From assembly GCA_038851035.1 (NCBI GenBank), contig JAWCLH010000029.1, positions 1-36,530 on the forward strand: DNA of 36,530 bases. The letters are read 5' to 3'. This DNA is from Thermoplasmata archaeon. Lineage in GTDB: Archaea; Thermoplasmatota; DTKX01; VGTL01. A program made the position numbers and the translations under genes. The notes beneath the pieces were generated by a model. That model was given only the letters and a program-made list of their open reading frames with translations. It searched no databases and was not told the origin of the DNA. Below are positions 16,401 through 24,535 of the stretch, piece after piece; position 1 is the stretch's first letter; each line of letters opens with the position of its first letter.

Positions 16401-16943
16401 CAGAGCTTCAGAACCTCAGGAGGGACCTCTGCTCCGGCCGTGACAACATCCTCGTTCCCGTGGTGGCTCGTGGCGCTCCTCCTTGCAGTGCTGGTCTTCA
16501 TTGTTGCAGCCGCCGTTCTGCTGGGGAGGAGGGCCCCGCCGGCGAGAGAGACGGGCCCGGTGCCGCCGGAGCCCCCGTCCGCCGGATGGGAGGAGGAAGA
16601 GGGCGTGGGCGGCGCGGGCGGGACCGGGGGGTTCGCGGGCTCGGACGCTGAGGAGCCCGAAGTGCTCCAGATGGATGGCGCGGCCGCGCCGGCGGCGGGC
16701 GGTGGAGCCCCGAGTAGCGGGGCCCCTCTCCAGACCCCCGGCGAGAGCCTACCGGTCTACCCGGGGCCCGGAATTCCGGCGAGCGTGGAACGGCTCCCGA
16801 GCCAGACGTCACCCCCATCCCCGCGCCGCATCAGGTGCCAGGCCTGCGGGACCAGCTTCCCTGTTTATGGTGGCGGAACGCAGAGGGTCACCTGTCCCGG
16901 ATGCGGGAGGACAGGAGTCTTCAGAGGCTCTGCTGGGGGATAG
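13473..16943 (+). CDS. Giant surface protein: beta-propeller, five FN3 repeats, TM, zinc ribbon
   Basis: 1156 residues. A signal peptide (~1-32, VWALTLATLLLASGLWHLS) is followed by about seven FG-GAP/VCBS-like propeller blades (~40-400), each with a calcium-type loop such as GDGDRDGASEVYF, GDGDDDGKLELYA, GDGDNDGYPEVYG and DADGDGKNEVYG. A linker domain (~400-500) leads to five fibronectin-type-III-like repeats from ~504 to ~988, each opening with a TxPxIS strand, an EPADSxVEYG element and a LxPxTxYHFRV strand. A TM helix (WWLVALLLAVLVFIVAAAVL, ~995-1018) is followed by a Gly/Ala/Pro-rich linker and a C-terminal zinc ribbon (CQACG...CPGCG, ~1120-1150) that should be cytosolic. The start is ATG 13473 after a purine-rich GAGGAG. 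It probably senses or binds at the cell surface; the ligand is unknown. Confidence 0.87.
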   Translation: MMRVSRLVWALTLATLLLASGLWHLSPPAAAEAWIRTDMGTPPGGSVRLRGVAVGDGDRDGASEVYFTARPGGGLYRYSWDSQSWSWTIKNVAAPELNADAVGIGDGDDDGKLELYATGLIRGAPPLPRGRMALFQLYYDGSGWHQETVATTASPATGNALAIGDGNNDSRKEVFSCGSDGHIYMYYKSNEWNSQDIGSAVPPPGQPAISMEGLAVGDGDNDGYPEVYGSAADGRVYRFSYTGSAWVRSDVGAGDTSSQGSSMAALAIADADGDGKNEVYGASWANATIYMFKYDTTAGAWIRTALVSLGNMVNALCLAAGDVDSDGLEELYAGASNNQVYRVFIDSATGKWASASIGSGNGPVSGVAVGSGAGVPSSVEVYAACTDGHGYQFLLDRFSPANPRVWSDTHPEPGKWYPASVVHVLWEDVGRDPSGIDGYSISWDNNPATVPDAVKDFEESVHDATSPALSPGKWYFHIRARDNSLNWNATATHFGPICIGTAPDTAPPIISNVRVTGISDRLAVVSWNTNEPSDGLVEYGTDTGYGLSVSDPGFFLEHSLTLTGLSPSTLYHFRVSSRDASGNGPSYSEDMTFTTLASPDLTPPVISNVKVTGITDRLAVVTWETDEPADSMVEWGPTPSYGASTSDVKLVLLHELTLSGLEPSTIYHFRVGSKDTSGNGPSYSEDLSFTTLASPDTDPPHIMNLRVEGVTGSSAIVLWETDEPADSFVEYGQTSSYGLSAADRSYVLVHSVALLGLSPGVSYHLRVISADPSGNKGYSEDLSFRSNATPSAPDTTPPVISGLTVSGVSDTRAVVLWSTDEFADSEVEYGTDTAYGLRASDPSLTTIHSVVLQGLKPSTEYHLRVKSTDAAGNGPAVSGDVSFWTAGSPDTTAPMISDIRVVNVTSTTATILWRTSEPSNSFVEWGNSTAYGRSIFSSLYVLEHAIVLTGLKPGTLYHFRVSSTDPAGNKGGPSADQSFRTSGGTSAPAVTTSSFPWWLVALLLAVLVFIVAAAVLLGRRAPPARETGPVPPEPPSAGWEEEEGVGGAGGTGGFAGSDAEEPEVLQMDGAAAPAAGGGAPSSGAPLQTPGESLPVYPGPGIPASVERLPSQTSPPSPRRIRCQACGTSFPVYGGGTQRVTCPGCGRTGVFRGSAGG
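14982..16425 (+). repeat. Five tandem FN3-like coding repeats of about 285 bases
   Basis: The repeats begin near 14982, 15267, 15558, 15855 and 16140. The first two are the most alike at DNA level (shared stretches around 15010-15050 and 15295-15340), suggesting recent duplication; the others have diverged more. Confidence 0.75.
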
Positions 16944-17017
16944 TGACGGGGGCCCTGAAATGAGCGGGGAGCGCCCGCCGTTTGCGCCCGGAGCGGGATG
17001 GGTCCCTGATGTAGAGC

Positions 17018-18151
17018 TCATCTGGGCCTGAGGGTCTTCATCGCCTTCGGGAAAGCCTCGGCAAACCTCTTTGCGTGTTCCGTTGGCACGGTGAAGGAAA
17101 TCCTGATGAACCTTCCGCCGAACTTTCTGGAGACGTAGTTCCCCGACCTGATGAAGACATTGTGCTTGAAGAGGAGCTCCCTCTCCAGCTCGTCCGGGTT
17201 GACACCCGTGACGCCTATATCCGCGCAGAACATGTTGGCCTGTGAGGGATAGACGGGGAGCGCGCAACCAGGTACGCTCTCCACCGCTTCCTTAATGATT
17301 TTCTGGTTCTCCCTGCAGATTTTGAGAACTTCCGGCAGCCACTTCTTCTTCGTCTGCAGGGAGGCGAGGGCCGCCCTCTGGGCGAGGATGTTCACAGAGA
17401 GGTCGTTTGTGTTGTAGGGAACCACCTTCTCCATCAGCTCCTTCGGGCCGCAGAGAGCGCCAATCCGCATCCCGGCGAGGCCGCAGCTCTTCGAGAAGGA
17501 GTAGGCGATGAACGTCCTCTCCGGAGCCCACTCCGTGGTCTCGTGGTGTCCGGTGGCGAAGTCGCGGTAGGTGACGTCGTCCAGAACGATGAGCGCGTGG
17601 TCGCGCGCGAGCTCCGCAAAAGCCCGGACCTCTTCCTTCCTGTAGCCCGCACCGGTCGGGTTCAGGGGGTCGATGAGCAGGAGCATTCTTGTTCTGGACG
17701 TTATGGCCTCCTGAACATCCTCCACCCGGTACTTCCAAGGTTTATGGTAGACGGGGAGATTGGTGCATTTCGCTCCTGTGAGCTCTATCACCTTATGAAT
17801 CATGAAAAACGAAGGGTCGGAGGTGATGACCTCGTCTCCCGGGCCGAGGAGGGCTCGCGCCAGAATGTATATTCCCTCGATGCCTCCGGCGGTGATGAGG
17901 GCGCGGTAGTCGGGCATCCCGATGTCCTCGAGAATCGCCTCCCGCAGGCCGGGGAGGCCGGTGGCGATTGGATACTTCCGGTACTCCTCCTCCTCCAGAC
18001 TCCTCCGAATCGCCTCCTTGACCTCAGGATAGGTCGGGAGGTGGTTCGTGTTCTGGCTCATCCAGGCGACATCGTGCGTGTGGGCGTACTCGAACTCGTC
18101 GGGCTGGGCCGTCTCGCTCCCCCCGGGCTGAATAATGCTGTTGATATTAAT
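17018..18151 (-). CDS. PLP-dependent aminotransferase, class I/II
   Basis: A fold-type I aminotransferase. Visible elements: ITAGGIEGIYILARALLGPG (cofactor phosphate region), DPLNPTGAGY (Asn for pyridoxal O3'), VLDDVTYRDF (the Asp binding pyridine N and the Tyr), AYSFSKSCGLAGMRIGAL (Schiff-base Lys in SFSKS) and RFIRISF (Arg for the substrate carboxylate). The substrate is probably an aromatic or acidic amino acid but is not readable. The reading frame continues to 18439, but those codons look non-coding. The conserved part begins at about GSETAQPDEFEYAHTHDVAW, just after an ATT at 18151, and the first in-frame ATG (18061) would cut into it. No ATG/GTG/TTG lies between them, so the start is unresolved; 18151 is an estimate. 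Its stop is 74 bases from the convergent giant gene. Confidence 0.82.
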   Translation of the reverse strand: MNINSIIQPGGSETAQPDEFEYAHTHDVAWMSQNTNHLPTYPEVKEAIRRSLEEEEYRKYPIATGLPGLREAILEDIGMPDYRALITAGGIEGIYILARALLGPGDEVITSDPSFFMIHKVIELTGAKCTNLPVYHKPWKYRVEDVQEAITSRTRMLLLIDPLNPTGAGYRKEEVRAFAELARDHALIVLDDVTYRDFATGHHETTEWAPERTFIAYSFSKSCGLAGMRIGALCGPKELMEKVVPYNTNDLSVNILAQRAALASLQTKKKWLPEVLKICRENQKIIKEAVESVPGCALPVYPSQANMFCADIGVTGVNPDELERELLFKHNVFIRSGNYVSRKFGGRFIRISFTVPTEHAKRFAEAFPKAMKTLRPR

Positions 18152-18605
18152 AGGCTGTGGAGGAATTTGTGATGATGGGGGCCGCCCGGCAGCCCTCCAT
18201 CCTGAAACAATTCCCGGCGGGCTTTTTGGAGTTTTGAATAAGAGAAATCGCCTCCCTGGATATAGAAAATCCCAGCAGGGGCGTATATTCGTTGTGGTGG
18301 AGTGGGGAGAGAAAAGAGTGGGAAAAGATGATAGTGGGGGACGCGGAGCGGTGCCGGACGATTCTCGAGACGGACAGAGATGTGTCATGGACATACTCGT
18401 CCACCTCGAAGTCAATGACACGGGCTGGAGGGCCATCACGAGGTAGAAGTTTGCGCATGGCCAGCCACACTGGAGAAAATATCTGGAGTAGTGCAGATAT
18501 GTTATGATTGAGGTAGGAGAGAGCTCGAGCAGACGGACCAGGCACTAGGGATAACCTTCATACATAAAGCCAAGGGCATTTATTAAGTCAATCATTGATG
18601 AAGAA
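18152..18605. other. Intergenic stretch without a recognised gene
   Basis: Reading frames on both strands lack protein-like composition. A GGAGGA followed by GTGATGATG (18159-18177, plus) opens only a frame of about 20 codons. Base composition is less G/C-rich than the neighbouring genes, in line with its place next to a decayed mobile element. Confidence 0.4.
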
Positions 18606-19290
18606 ATGGAGTGTGTAATGAGGGCAAGAACCATGCATCCAGTATCTGGAGTTTTCACTATGGAGAAGGCGATTGAGAGAGAGGAGGGGCTCCTTATCCT
18701 GCACAACCGAATTCACAGAATTCTTACGGAGAATGGACTAGCAAAAGACGAACCCGGGAAGCAGAGACGCCGGAAGTGGGTCCGGTATGAGAGGCGGCAC
18801 AACGACTCCCGTGGCATGCTGACTGGTTCGAGATAGGGGAGGAGGATGTGATTCGTATAGAGCCCGAGTATAAAGGCCGACGCTTCAAGGCTGCTGGTGG
18901 GCGCCGGCGCCTATAAAAGCTCCCCCACCCGGAATAGCCTGAGGTGTCTTAGAAAACCCGTGGTGGCTTATGGCAAGCCCAGGCGGCTCCTGACAGACCA
19001 TGGACCACAATTAACATCCTCAATCCAACGGGAAAGTGGAGAAGGCGGCGGGAACTATTGTGAGGCTCATCCGGCACTTCGGGGGGCTTGAGAGTGTATT
19101 AAACTCCGATCACTCCAGAAGGCTGCGCTAAAGTCACACAGAAGAGTGTGAGACGCCGTTTTAGGCAGTCATAAGGAAGATATGGCCGGTTAGGAGAAGG
19201 GCATTCATAAGGGAGAACATCGAGATGATTGCCAGATATGCCCCCTTCCTAGCTATTATAGGGGAGCTTAACGGTAAAAAAATAGGCTAG
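18606..19290 (+). pseudogene. Decayed DDE/rve transposase (IS481-like)
   Basis: Fragments of one transposase can be read in order across three frames. HNRIHRILTENGLAKDEP and KQRRRKWVRYERRH (18690-18800, frame of 18606) are the helix-turn-helix/linker region. After a frameshift near 18808 comes WHADWFEIGEE (first catalytic Asp region, from 18812). Part of the catalytic core is missing; then YGKPRRLLTDHGPQLTS (second catalytic Asp, ~18969-19019). After another shift near 19025 comes NGKVEKAAGTIVRLIRHFGG (from 19027), ended by TAA at 19129 and TAG at 19162, then IRKIWPVRRRAFIRENIEMI to the stop at 19288-19290. It is clearly inactive. No terminal inverted repeats or target duplication could be identified. 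Confidence 0.78.
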
Positions 19291-19351
19291 AATATAAATC
19301 AAAGAGAAGAACTTAATTCACGACTCCACACCTCCTGCCACTGGGAAAAAC

Positions 19352-19359
19352 CATATAAA
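19352..19359 (+). promoter_or_regulatory. TATA box of the proteasome/exosome operon
   Basis: CATATAAA about 37 bases before the psmA ATG (19393); expected transcription start near 19381, with a short leader containing GAGAGTGAGAGG. Confidence 0.6.
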
Positions 19360-19392
19360 CCGCATGCCATATGACCATCGGAGAGTGAGAGG

Positions 19393-20106
19393 ATGCAGGC
19401 AGGGCAAATGGCGTACGACAGGGCCATCACCGTCTTCTCCCCGGACGGCAGGCTGTTTCAGGTGGAGTATGCCAGGGAGGCCGTCAAGAGGGGGACGACA
19501 ACGGTTGGCCTTAAATATAAGGATGGAGTAGTGCTGATAATCGACAAGCGCATCTCGAGCAGGCTGATCGAGGCCAAGTCAATAGACAAGATATTCCAAA
19601 TCGACAGCCACATAGGGTGTGCAACCTCGGGTCTTGTGGCGGACGCGAGGGTGCTCGTGGACAGGGCGAGAATCGAGGCCCAGATTCATAAAATCACCTA
19701 CAATGAGGCAATTCAAGTCGAGGTCCTGGTGAAGAGAATCTGCGACTTCAAGCAGAACTACACCCAGTACGGAGGAGTGAGGCCCTTCGGAACTGCTCTG
19801 TTGGTGGCCGGCGTGGACGACCAGGGCATCCACCTCTTCGAGACCGACCCGAGCGGCGCCCTGATGGCCTACAAGGCGGGGAGCATCGGCGCAGGGAGGA
19901 ACACGGTAATGAGCGTGTTCGAGGAGAAGTACGAGGATAATATGACACTCGACGCGGCCATCGCGCTCGGCATCGAGGCCCTGACGAAGGCGAGCGAGGG
20001 CGAGGTGAAGCCCGAGACGGTCGAGATCGGCCTGATACAGGTGGGTGAGAACTTCCGCAAGATGGACCCGGAGGACGTTAAGGCTAGAATTTCGAAGGCC
20101 AAGTAA
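19393..20106 (+). CDS. psmA: 20S proteasome alpha subunit
   Basis: 237 residues. The alpha-type N-terminal signature is [20 protein letters not shown], the gate and helix H0 region, followed by [51 protein letters not shown] and [18 protein letters not shown]. It forms the outer heptameric rings of the 20S core, gates substrate entry and docks PAN-type ATPases. The catalytic beta subunit is not in this window. It heads the exosome super-operon with its own TATA box, and SBDS follows after 19 bases. Length and start agree with the family. Confidence 0.97.
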   Translation: MQAGQMAYDRAITVFSPDGRLFQVEYAREAVKRGTTTVGLKYKDGVVLIIDKRISSRLIEAKSIDKIFQIDSHIGCATSGLVADARVLVDRARIEAQIHKITYNEAIQVEVLVKRICDFKQNYTQYGGVRPFGTALLVAGVDDQGIHLFETDPSGALMAYKAGSIGAGRNTVMSVFEEKYEDNMTLDAAIALGIEALTKASEGEVKPETVEIGLIQVGENFRKMDPEDVKARISKAK

Positions 20107-20125
20107 TTCCGGGCCGGAAGGTAAT

Positions 20126-20821
20126 ATGGTCAGCCTTGAGAAGGCCGTGGTGGCCAGGCTGGAGAGGGGCGGGTTCCGCTTCGAAGTCCTGGTTGACCCA
20201 GACGCCGCCCAGAAGCTGAGGGACGGGAAGGAGGTAGATATAATCGAGAGCTTGGCAATCGACGAGATATTCAAGGACCAGGCGAAGGGCGAAAGAGCAG
20301 CCGAGGAGAACATAAAAAAGGTCTTTGGGACTACGGACGTTGCAAAAGTGGCAGAGGTAATAATAAAAGACGGTGAGATTCAGCTGACCACCGCCCAGAG
20401 GAAGGAGATGATTGAGGCCAAGAAGAAGGCGATCGTGGCCGAGATTGCGCGCAACGCAATCAACCCGCAGACGAAGACCCCCCACCCGCCGAGGAGAATA
20501 GAGATGGCGATGGAGGAGGCGAAGGTCAAGGTAGACCCCTTCAAGCCCGTCGAGGAACAGGTCAGAATCGTCCTCGAGGCCATCCGGCCCCTCCTGCCCA
20601 TCCGTTTGGAGAAAGTGACCATCGCGGTCAGGCTCAAAGGTGAGGACTACGCCAGATGCATCGGCGACATAAAAAGCTTCGGCACCCTCAAGAAAGAGGA
20701 GTGGCAGGCCAACGGAATGTGGATAGGGCTCGTCGAGATGCCCGCGGGCCTCCAGACCGATTTCATGGAGAAAATGAACGAGAGGACCCGCGGCTCCGTC
20801 GAGGTCCGGGTGGTCAAGTAG
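20126..20821 (+). CDS. Ribosome maturation protein SBDS (Sdo1 homologue)
   Basis: 231 residues in the three usual domains. The FYSH domain is ~1-90 (FRFEVLVDPDAAQKLRDGKE, FGTTDVAKVAEVIIKDGEIQ). The helical domain is ~95-165 (TAQRKEMIEAKKKAIVAEIA, then NAINPQTKTPHPPRRIEMAM). The C-terminal ferredoxin-like domain is ~165-231 (RPLLPIRLEKVTIAVRLKGE). In archaea and eukaryotes it works on the large ribosomal subunit, in eukaryotes with EF-2-like GTPase to release an anti-association factor. The ATG at 20126 has GGAAGGT six bases upstream; an in-frame upstream ATG inside psmA is not used. A hairpin and T-run follow the stop. Confidence 0.96.
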   Translation: MVSLEKAVVARLERGGFRFEVLVDPDAAQKLRDGKEVDIIESLAIDEIFKDQAKGERAAEENIKKVFGTTDVAKVAEVIIKDGEIQLTTAQRKEMIEAKKKAIVAEIARNAINPQTKTPHPPRRIEMAMEEAKVKVDPFKPVEEQVRIVLEAIRPLLPIRLEKVTIAVRLKGEDYARCIGDIKSFGTLKKEEWQANGMWIGLVEMPAGLQTDFMEKMNERTRGSVEVRVVK

Positions 20822-20877
20822 GCCGGGCGCAGCCGGCCGGATGTGGCTCTGATGGAAGAGAGCGAGAGGGGTTTTTC
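20821..20877 (+). terminator. Possible internal terminator/attenuator after SBDS
   Basis: GGCCGG (20821-20826) and CCGGCC (20833-20838) form a hairpin that begins at the last base of the SBDS stop. A five-T run follows at 20872-20876. The two are too far apart for a bacterial-type terminator, but archaeal termination can use the T-run alone. It lies in the only large gap of the operon. Confidence 0.3.
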
Positions 20878-21041
20878 TTATGGCTGGTGATGGGAATGGG
20901 CGGATGGGCAGGGGAGGCGGGGTGGGCGAGCGGAGGACGAGGCGGGAGGAAATGAAGACCAGGACGTGGGGGAAGGAGGTGATGGGTAGGAGCGGCAGGG
21001 GAGGGGAAGGAACGAAGGAGAGCCATATAACGGAGGTGGGA
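20839..21041 (+). other. G/A-rich gap between SBDS and Rrp4, probably untranslated
   Basis: The Rrp4 frame stays open back to an ATG at 20880, but the extra 54 codons encode only Gly/Arg/Glu low complexity. The strong ribosome site lies before the ATG at 21042. The strand is almost purely purine over long stretches. A TATA-like CATATAAC (21024-21031) is too near the ATG to be its promoter. Confidence 0.45.
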
Positions 21042-21932
21042 ATGCGCCCGGTTGAGGAACTCTGGAGGGGCAGGGGGAGGCGAGGCAGAGGGGAGGGGGG
21101 TACGCAGGCCCCACCCGCAGTCCAGCGAGAGATAGTCCTGCCGGGCGAGAGGCTGGGGGCTGGCAGGCTCAGGGCGGGTCCGGGAACCTACAGAGAGGGC
21201 GACGCGGTGTTTGCCGCGACGCTAGGCATAAAAACGATGAAGCAGGGCGAGATTTCCGTGATACCCCTCGCAGGAAAGTACCTCCCGAAGCCGGGGGACA
21301 TCGTCGTCGGCAAGGTTGTGGAGATGACGCCGACTGCATGGGTCATAGACCTAAACTCGCCTTACGTAGCCCCCCTTCCGGCGAGCGAGACTCCCTGGGA
21401 GGTGGAGTACGGCGAGACGCCAAAGTACCTCTCGATAGGCGACACCGTGCTCCTCCAGGTGAGGAGTGTGGACGAGATGAAGAAGGTCAGTGTCACGATG
21501 AAGGGCCCCGGCCTGCGCAGGCTGACCGGAGGCCAGACTATCGACATCGAGGCTCCGAAGGTCCCGAGGGTCATAGGCAAGGGTGGCTCGATGATCAACC
21601 TTCTAAAGAGGCTGACCCGCTGTAGAATTCTAGTAGGTCAGAACGGGAGAATCTGGCTTGACGGGACCGTGGATGATATCGACATCGCTATGGCTGCGAT
21701 AAGAAGAATTGAGTGCGAATCACACAGGCTTGGCCTGACCGACGCCGTGGCCTCCCTCATCGGAGAGATGAGGAGGTCTCTAGAAGAGGCGAGAAGGCAG
21801 GCAGCGCCCGCGGGCGGTCTCAACGAGGTGGGGGTGGGGAGTCCGGGGGAAGGTGGAGGGGGCGGGTGCGGGGGAAGGGAGGAGAGCCGGGGGGAGAGTA
21901 GGGACGGGGCCGGAGGAGGAAGCAATTTCTAG
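21042..21932 (+). CDS. rrp4: Exosome RNA-binding cap subunit Rrp4
   Basis: 296 residues from this ATG, which has GGAGGTG four bases upstream. The N-terminal domain is ~28-75 ([32 protein letters not shown]), the S1 domain ~80-155 ([39 protein letters not shown]) and the KH domain ~165-225 with the IGKGGS loop at 178-183. Trimeric Rrp4 caps the Rrp41/Rrp42 hexamer and feeds RNA into the pore. Two features are unusual: residues ~8-20 are a Gly/Arg run, and the C-terminus (~255-296) is a Gly/Glu/Arg-rich tail that looks disordered. The family is normally about 230-260 residues. Rrp41 starts 10 bases after the stop. Confidence 0.95.
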   Translation: MRPVEELWRGRGRRGRGEGGTQAPPAVQREIVLPGERLGAGRLRAGPGTYREGDAVFAATLGIKTMKQGEISVIPLAGKYLPKPGDIVVGKVVEMTPTAWVIDLNSPYVAPLPASETPWEVEYGETPKYLSIGDTVLLQVRSVDEMKKVSVTMKGPGLRRLTGGQTIDIEAPKVPRVIGKGGSMINLLKRLTRCRILVGQNGRIWLDGTVDDIDIAMAAIRRIECESHRLGLTDAVASLIGEMRRSLEEARRQAAPAGGLNEVGVGSPGEGGGGGCGGREESRGESRDGAGGGSNF

Positions 21933-21942
21933 GAGGTATGAC

Positions 21943-22812
21943 ATGGGAGGCATGCAGACGAACCATAGGCTTATAACTGAGGACGGAAGGAGGGCGGACG
22001 GGCGGGCTTTGGACGAGCTCAGGCCGGTGTCTATCCAGGCTGGGGTGCTCAGGAGGGCGGATGGCTCCGCGTACATCGAGTGGGGCGGGAATAAGGTTCT
22101 GGCGGCTGTTTACGGCCCGAGGGAGGTCCACCCCAGGCACCTCCAGAACCCGGCTAGAGCGATAGTTCAGTGCAGATATAATATGGCTGCTTTCTCCGTC
22201 ACAGAAAGGAAGAGGCCTGGCCCGGACAGAAGGTCCATCGAGATATCGAAAATTATCTCGGAGGCCCTAGAGGCTGTGGTCTTCGTGGAGCAATTCCCTA
22301 GGACCACGGTCGATGTCTACATCGAGGTGCTCCAGGCCGACGCGGGAACTAGGTGTGCGGGCCTGACGGCCGCGAGCGTAGCGCTCGCGGACGCGGGAGT
22401 TCCCATCAGGGACCTAGTGCCGGCCTGCGCTTCGGGCAAGGTTGAGGGCGTCGTGGTATGCGACCTGGACAAGGAGGAGGACAACTGCGGCGAGGCCGAC
22501 GTTCCGATGGCGATTCTTCCGAGGACAGGGGAGATTCTCCTACTCCAGATGGACGGCCACCTCACCTACGATGAGCTCCTCCAGGCCATAGAGTACAACT
22601 ATCGCGCCTGCAGAATCATCAACGAGCTGCAGAAGGAGGCCTTGAGGAAGAGGTACTCCGTCCAGCCAGCCGAGGTTGAAGTAATCGAGGCCGCTGGCCC
22701 TCCGGAGATGGAAAGAGGCAGCGAGCGGGTGATGGACACTAGGGTCACGGACGAGACGCCGGAGGAACCTATGCCGCTTGACCGTGGTGAAGGGCCAGGG
22801 GGGGGTGGTTGA
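21943..22812 (+). CDS. rrp41: Exosome catalytic RNase PH-like subunit Rrp41
   Basis: 289 residues. Active-site features are intact: RNA/phosphate-binding RR in [12 protein letters not shown] (96-97), the phosphate loop AGTRCAG (about 134-140), and the catalytic acids in [12 protein letters not shown] (Asp180, Asp186). It degrades RNA 3'-5' by phosphorolysis and can add heteropolymeric tails, inside a ring of three Rrp41-Rrp42 dimers. The ATG at 21943 has AGGAGGT five bases upstream; the frame upstream to 21853 overlaps the Rrp4 tail and is not used. After ~245 there is an acidic, Pro/Gly-rich tail of about 45 residues ending in a Gly run, longer than usual. Rrp42 begins on the next base after its stop. 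Confidence 0.97.
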   Translation: MGGMQTNHRLITEDGRRADGRALDELRPVSIQAGVLRRADGSAYIEWGGNKVLAAVYGPREVHPRHLQNPARAIVQCRYNMAAFSVTERKRPGPDRRSIEISKIISEALEAVVFVEQFPRTTVDVYIEVLQADAGTRCAGLTAASVALADAGVPIRDLVPACASGKVEGVVVCDLDKEEDNCGEADVPMAILPRTGEILLLQMDGHLTYDELLQAIEYNYRACRIINELQKEALRKRYSVQPAEVEVIEAAGPPEMERGSERVMDTRVTDETPEEPMPLDRGEGPGGGG

Positions 22813-23595
22813 GTGGAGGAGGACGCGATAGCTGAGCTGAAGCGAGAGTACATCAACAGGCTCTTCGCAGAGTCGAGGCGCATAGACGGCCGCGCCCCCG
22901 ACGAGATTCGGCCGGTCAGCGTCGAGACCCGTGTTGTAAAGAACGCGGACGGCTCCGCGAGGGTGAAGTGGGGCGAGACCGACGTTCTTGTCGGGGTAAA
23001 GATGGAGCTCGGTCAGCCATTCCCAGACGCGCCGGATAAGGGGGTTCTCGTCACCAACGCCGAGCTGATACCAATGGCCTCACCTTATTTCGAGCCCGGG
23101 CCCCCAAGGCCCGAGTCGATAGAGCTCGCCAGGGTCGTGGACAGGGGCATCCGGGAGGCCCAGACAATCGACCTCTCGAGCCTCTGCATCACGCCCAAGG
23201 AGAAGGTCTGGGTGGCGTTCGTGGACATCCACGCCCTTGACTTCAGCGGCAATCTATTCGACGCAGCCTCGCTCGGGGCCCTGATGGCCCTCAACACAAC
23301 GACCGTTCCGGCGAAGAGGTTCGATTTGGGAGAGGACTTCAGGCTGAAGGTGGACCACTACCCTATCTCATGCACGTCCGTAAAAATCGACAGGGGTTTG
23401 CTTGTCGACCCCTGCCTAGACGAGGAGCGCGTGGCTCGCGCGCGCCTGACCGTCACCACAGACGAGAACGGCGACATACGCGCAATGCAGAAGGGCATCG
23501 GAGGCAAGCTCACCCTCGAAGAGGTCAAGGCGATGATTCAGACCTCTCAGAGAGTCGGGAGGGAGCTCAGGCAGAAATTCAGACTGGGGGTGTGA
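22813..23595 (+). CDS. rrp42: Exosome structural RNase PH-like subunit Rrp42
   Basis: 260 residues, the standard length. It keeps the RNase PH fold (RRIDGRAPDEIRPVSVETRV, GSARVKWGETDVLVGVKMEL, HALDFSGNLFDAASLGALMA) but lacks the catalytic acids found in Rrp41, as expected for the inactive partner that holds RNA in place. The GTG start immediately follows the Rrp41 TGA, so expression is coupled and stoichiometric. The C-terminal helix ends with ELRQKFRLGV. Confidence 0.96.
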   Translation: MEEDAIAELKREYINRLFAESRRIDGRAPDEIRPVSVETRVVKNADGSARVKWGETDVLVGVKMELGQPFPDAPDKGVLVTNAELIPMASPYFEPGPPRPESIELARVVDRGIREAQTIDLSSLCITPKEKVWVAFVDIHALDFSGNLFDAASLGALMALNTTTVPAKRFDLGEDFRLKVDHYPISCTSVKIDRGLLVDPCLDEERVARARLTVTTDENGDIRAMQKGIGGKLTLEEVKAMIQTSQRVGRELRQKFRLGV

Positions 23596-23598
23596 TGT

Positions 23599-23991
23599 GT
23601 GACGAGAGGAACTGTGAAGGTCGGCCCCGCCGGGAGGTATGGACCGAGGTATGGGGTCAGGTCGAGGGCACAGGTCGCGGCCATCGAGGCGAGGCAGAGA
23701 GAGAAACACCCCTGCCCCAGCTGCGGCCTTGAGAAGGTCAGGCGCGCTGGCACGGGAATCTGGGAGTGCCGGAGGTGCGGTCATAGGTTCGCCGGAGGAG
23801 CCTATCTGCCGAAGGCCGTGGCTGTGACGGGCGAGCAGGAAGGGGCCCCTCCGACCTCAAAGGAGGGAAAAGGCGCGCCGAAAAAGGCTGCAGGGGGGAC
23901 CGAAAGGCCCGCCAGGGATAGAAAAGAAGGTGAGAGAAAGGAGGGTAGTGTTACAAAACAGAAGGGAAAAAAGATGGAGGGTGAGAGCTAA
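23599..23991 (+). CDS. rpl37ae: Large-subunit ribosomal protein eL43 (L37Ae)
   Basis: 130 residues from GTG 23599, three bases after the Rrp42 stop. The first ~75 residues are a normal eL43: [20 protein letters not shown] then a four-Cys zinc ribbon (CPSCG at about 39-43, CRRCG at about 57-61) and [10 protein letters not shown]. The remaining ~55 residues are a Lys/Glu/Gly-rich charged tail not found in typical eL43 of 70-95 residues; it is probably disordered. Its stop TAA shares one base with the rpoP ATG (TAATG). Confidence 0.95.
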   Translation: MTRGTVKVGPAGRYGPRYGVRSRAQVAAIEARQREKHPCPSCGLEKVRRAGTGIWECRRCGHRFAGGAYLPKAVAVTGEQEGAPPTSKEGKGAPKKAAGGTERPARDRKEGERKEGSVTKQKGKKMEGES

Positions 23992-24125
23992 TGTATAAGT
24001 GCTGGAGGTGCCACGAGAGGATATCTCTCGACCTGAACACGATGGGGCTCCAGTGCGAGAAGTGCGGGTGCAAAATGTTCTACAAGGAGAGGCCCAACGT
24101 GAAGAAGGTCATAAAGGCGAGGTGA
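23991..24125 (+). CDS. rpoP: RNA polymerase subunit P (Rpo12)
   Basis: A 44-residue gene: [20 protein letters not shown], then QCEKCGCKMFYKERP and a basic end KKVIKAR. Four cysteines in CxxC pairs (YKCWRC and QCEKC) make the zinc ribbon. It is the archaeal homologue of eukaryotic Rpb12 and sits in the Rpo3/Rpo10/Rpo11 assembly platform. It overlaps eL43 by one base upstream, and its stop overlaps the Pcc1 start (GTGA), so it is held in the operon by coupling on both sides. Confidence 0.95.
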   Translation: MYKCWRCHERISLDLNTMGLQCEKCGCKMFYKERPNVKKVIKAR

Positions 24126-24535
24126 GGGAGCTGCTGAGGGCCTTCTTCACCTTCGAGCTGGGGGCCGAGAGGAACGAGGCCGTCCTGAAGGCCCTTGGCC
24201 CGGAACTCAGGCACGAGATACCGCGCGCCTCTGCCCGGGCGTGGCTCGAGGGAGCAAGCCTCCGCCTCGAAATCACCGCTCAGGACCCGGCTGCGCTCCG
24301 CGCCGCGGTCAACTCCTATCTCCGGTGGGTCCGGGTTGCGGCGGAGGCGGCCGGAGCGGGCGCGCGCGAGGGCGGCGAGGCGCCATTAGCAAGCCCTCCG
24401 GAGCGGGGCGCGGAGGCCCTCGGAGGCGAAAACTCACCCAGGGAGCGAGAGAGTGAACAAAACGGGAATGGTGCAATGGGGAGCGCCAGCGATGGAAGAG
24501 CGAAAGGGGGAAAGCAGAAAGAAACAGGGAAGTGA
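24122..24535 (+). CDS. pcc1: KEOPS complex Pcc1-like subunit
   Basis: 137 residues from GTG 24122, overlapping the rpoP stop. Residues ~8-78 fit the Pcc1 fold: FTFELGAERNEAVLKALGPE, then ASLRLEITAQDPAALRAAVN and SYLRWVRVA, with the typical D-x2-x-LRA-x-xNS signature. Pcc1 dimerises and binds Kae1 in the KEOPS complex that makes t6A in tRNA; Kae1, Bud32 and Cgi121 are not in this window. Residues ~78-137 are a Gly/Ala/Glu low-complexity tail absent from standard ~80-residue homologues. The exosome-operon position is common in archaea. Confidence 0.8.
   Translation: MRELLRAFFTFELGAERNEAVLKALGPELRHEIPRASARAWLEGASLRLEITAQDPAALRAAVNSYLRWVRVAAEAAGAGAREGGEAPLASPPERGAEALGGENSPRERESEQNGNGAMGSASDGRAKGGKQKETGK

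Noticed and set aside
14982-16425. CRISPR-like regular repeats
   Set aside because: The periodicity is that of FN3 domains in a continuous reading frame; no short identical repeats with unique spacers are present in the window.
18166-18240. Short plus-strand gene after GGAGGA at 18159
   Set aside because: Only about 20 codons and no protein-like composition; the ribosome-site match is probably chance.
20839-20900. Possible C/D box small RNA (CTGATGG, GTGATGG words) after SBDS
   Set aside because: Boxes do not occur in the required C-D'-C'-D order or spacing.
20880-21041. N-terminal extension of Rrp4 starting at ATG 20880
   Set aside because: It encodes only Gly/Arg/Glu low complexity, and the strong GGAGGTG site lies before ATG 21042.
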